Assembly (NCBI GenBank): GCA_014529385.2 | Contig: CM043963.1 | Span: 77,055,412 to 77,119,411 of the forward strand | Source: Adiantum capillus-veneris | Lineage: Eukaryota; Streptophyta; Polypodiopsida; Polypodiales; Pteridaceae | Direction of reading: 5' to 3' | DNA length: 64,000 nucleotides | Part shown: positions 63,237 to 64,000 of the stretch, piece by piece | Numbering within the stretch: position 1 is the stretch's first letter | How the letters are laid out: every line of letters starts with the position of its first letter | Notes under the pieces: generated by a model | Told to the model about the DNA's origin: nothing | The model's input: only the letters and a program-made list of their open reading frames with translations | The model's database searches: none | Translations under genes and position numbers: made by a program

Positions 63237-63295
63237 CACATGGTATCAGACACCAGCTCACATGGTATCAGACGACAGTTCACATGGTATTAGGA
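63237..63295 (+). repeat. Triplicated primer-binding-site motif
   Basis: CACATGGTATCAGAC occurs three times with 22-bp spacing: TGGTATCAGA at 63241 and 63263, and TGGTATTAGG at 63285. They lie 26 bp past an LTR end, where a single primer site is expected. Confidence 0.8.
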
Positions 63296-64000
63296 GCTTC
63301 AGGCTCTTGATGTTCCTCGGTGCATCACCCACATCAAGTTCTCCTCCCAAGGGATCACAACAGTCGGCATTCTTGCAATTGGAGCCATATCTACCAGCAT
63401 TTTTATATCAGCCAAGCAAGCACAGAAATGGGAGCCATTTCTGTCGTGGAGGACCTCACCTCAACCTGCATTTTTTGCAAGAAACATCAGATCTGCTCAT
63501 TTCCCTGCTAGCGCTACCATTTCTGGACATCTTTGTCGTGAAAAAAATCCTCCAGATCTATTTGCGTTTTCTACCTTCATTTCCGATTTTGGGTTTTCAG
63601 TCCATTTTCAGCAATTTTATTGGTCACTTTGTGTCGTTGACACCTTCCACAAGTTGCTAGGCACCTAGGGTACCCATCAAGCCTTTGTTTTTTCAGCAAA
63701 CAGAAGGTTTTTGGTGCCAAAAAGTGCAGCAAAAGTGGGTTGCAAATTGACCTGTGTCTGTGCAATAGGAGGGTAGCGCTCAGCTTCTGGACCCTGAATC
63801 TCACCACCACCTACCCTGCTTTGCATCCGGTGCATTGCCAATCAAAATCCTCTTTAGATCTACTATTTTCAGCCAATAACAGTTGCTGTTTTCTCTGTTT
63901 GCAGCCCATATGGGGCAGTGACAATGATTCACCACCCTTTTCTACACCCTCTGCACTGCGTCGGACCCTTCCGGGAGCGTACGAGCGCACTAAAAATCGC
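63296..64000. other. Non-coding to the end of the window
   Basis: It could be the internal region of a further element using the LTR at 63083, but no gag or other domain is visible before the window ends. Confidence 0.4.

Overview
The window is nuclear DNA from a land plant with a large, repeat-dominated genome, most likely a fern. No bacterial features are present. Two things point to a fern. There is a near-1000-residue, intronless PPR protein with a DYW deaminase domain of a non-seed-plant type. The rest is deeply nested Ty3/gypsy-like, Ty1/copia-like, LINE and terminal-inverted-repeat elements with long CT/GA/TG microsatellites. A lycophyte is a weaker alternative. I recognise no tRNA or rRNA gene.

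Layout. 1-5.7 kb: decayed LTR retrotransposons (LTR at 4181-4933, RT/RNase H relic at 1540-2400). 5.7-17.7 kb: a tandem LTR-internal-LTR-internal-LTR array of a non-autonomous retroelement. Its third LTR is split by a 6.7-kb LINE (10423-17085) bounded by a 14-bp target duplication. 18.6-20.5 kb: about four 480-bp tandem repeats. 20.9-23.9 kb: the PPR-DYW gene (minus strand), the only clear host gene, with a diverged copy of the 480-bp repeat on its other side. 24.2-26.6 kb: a copia LTR, primer site, gag and protease remnant. 29.0-34.1 kb: a structurally complete but mutated Ty1/copia element (minus strand) with 5-bp target duplications.

35.7-43.2 kb: a pair of convergent genes. The plus-strand set encodes a coiled-coil and RING-like protein and an FCP1/NIF-type HAD phosphatase-like protein. 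The minus-strand gene encodes a DDE-transposase-like protein. Each gene has, in an intron or 5' region, a large array of 21-bp units built on the palindrome TATGCTAATTAGCATA or its TGCTAACTAGCA variant. 43.2-46.7 kb: nested LTR fragments, including a solo LTR with a 5-bp target duplication.

46.9-53.0 kb: a 6.1-kb element that I delimit by 28-bp imperfect terminal inverted repeats flanked by TAA. It carries three genes that I cannot assign to any family. One (50966-52290, minus) has a fully open, correctly phased three-exon model. 54.5-57.0 kb: local duplications and a gypsy gag relic. 57.7-63.2 kb: a coding-poor LTR element (LARD-like) with an unusual set of mini-hairpins, followed by a triplicated primer-binding-site motif.

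Most candidates for something undescribed lie in the 35.7-43.2 kb and 46.9-53.0 kb elements. Many of their in-frame stops are one C-to-T change from Gln or Arg codons, which suggests recent inactivation by deamination of methylated DNA.
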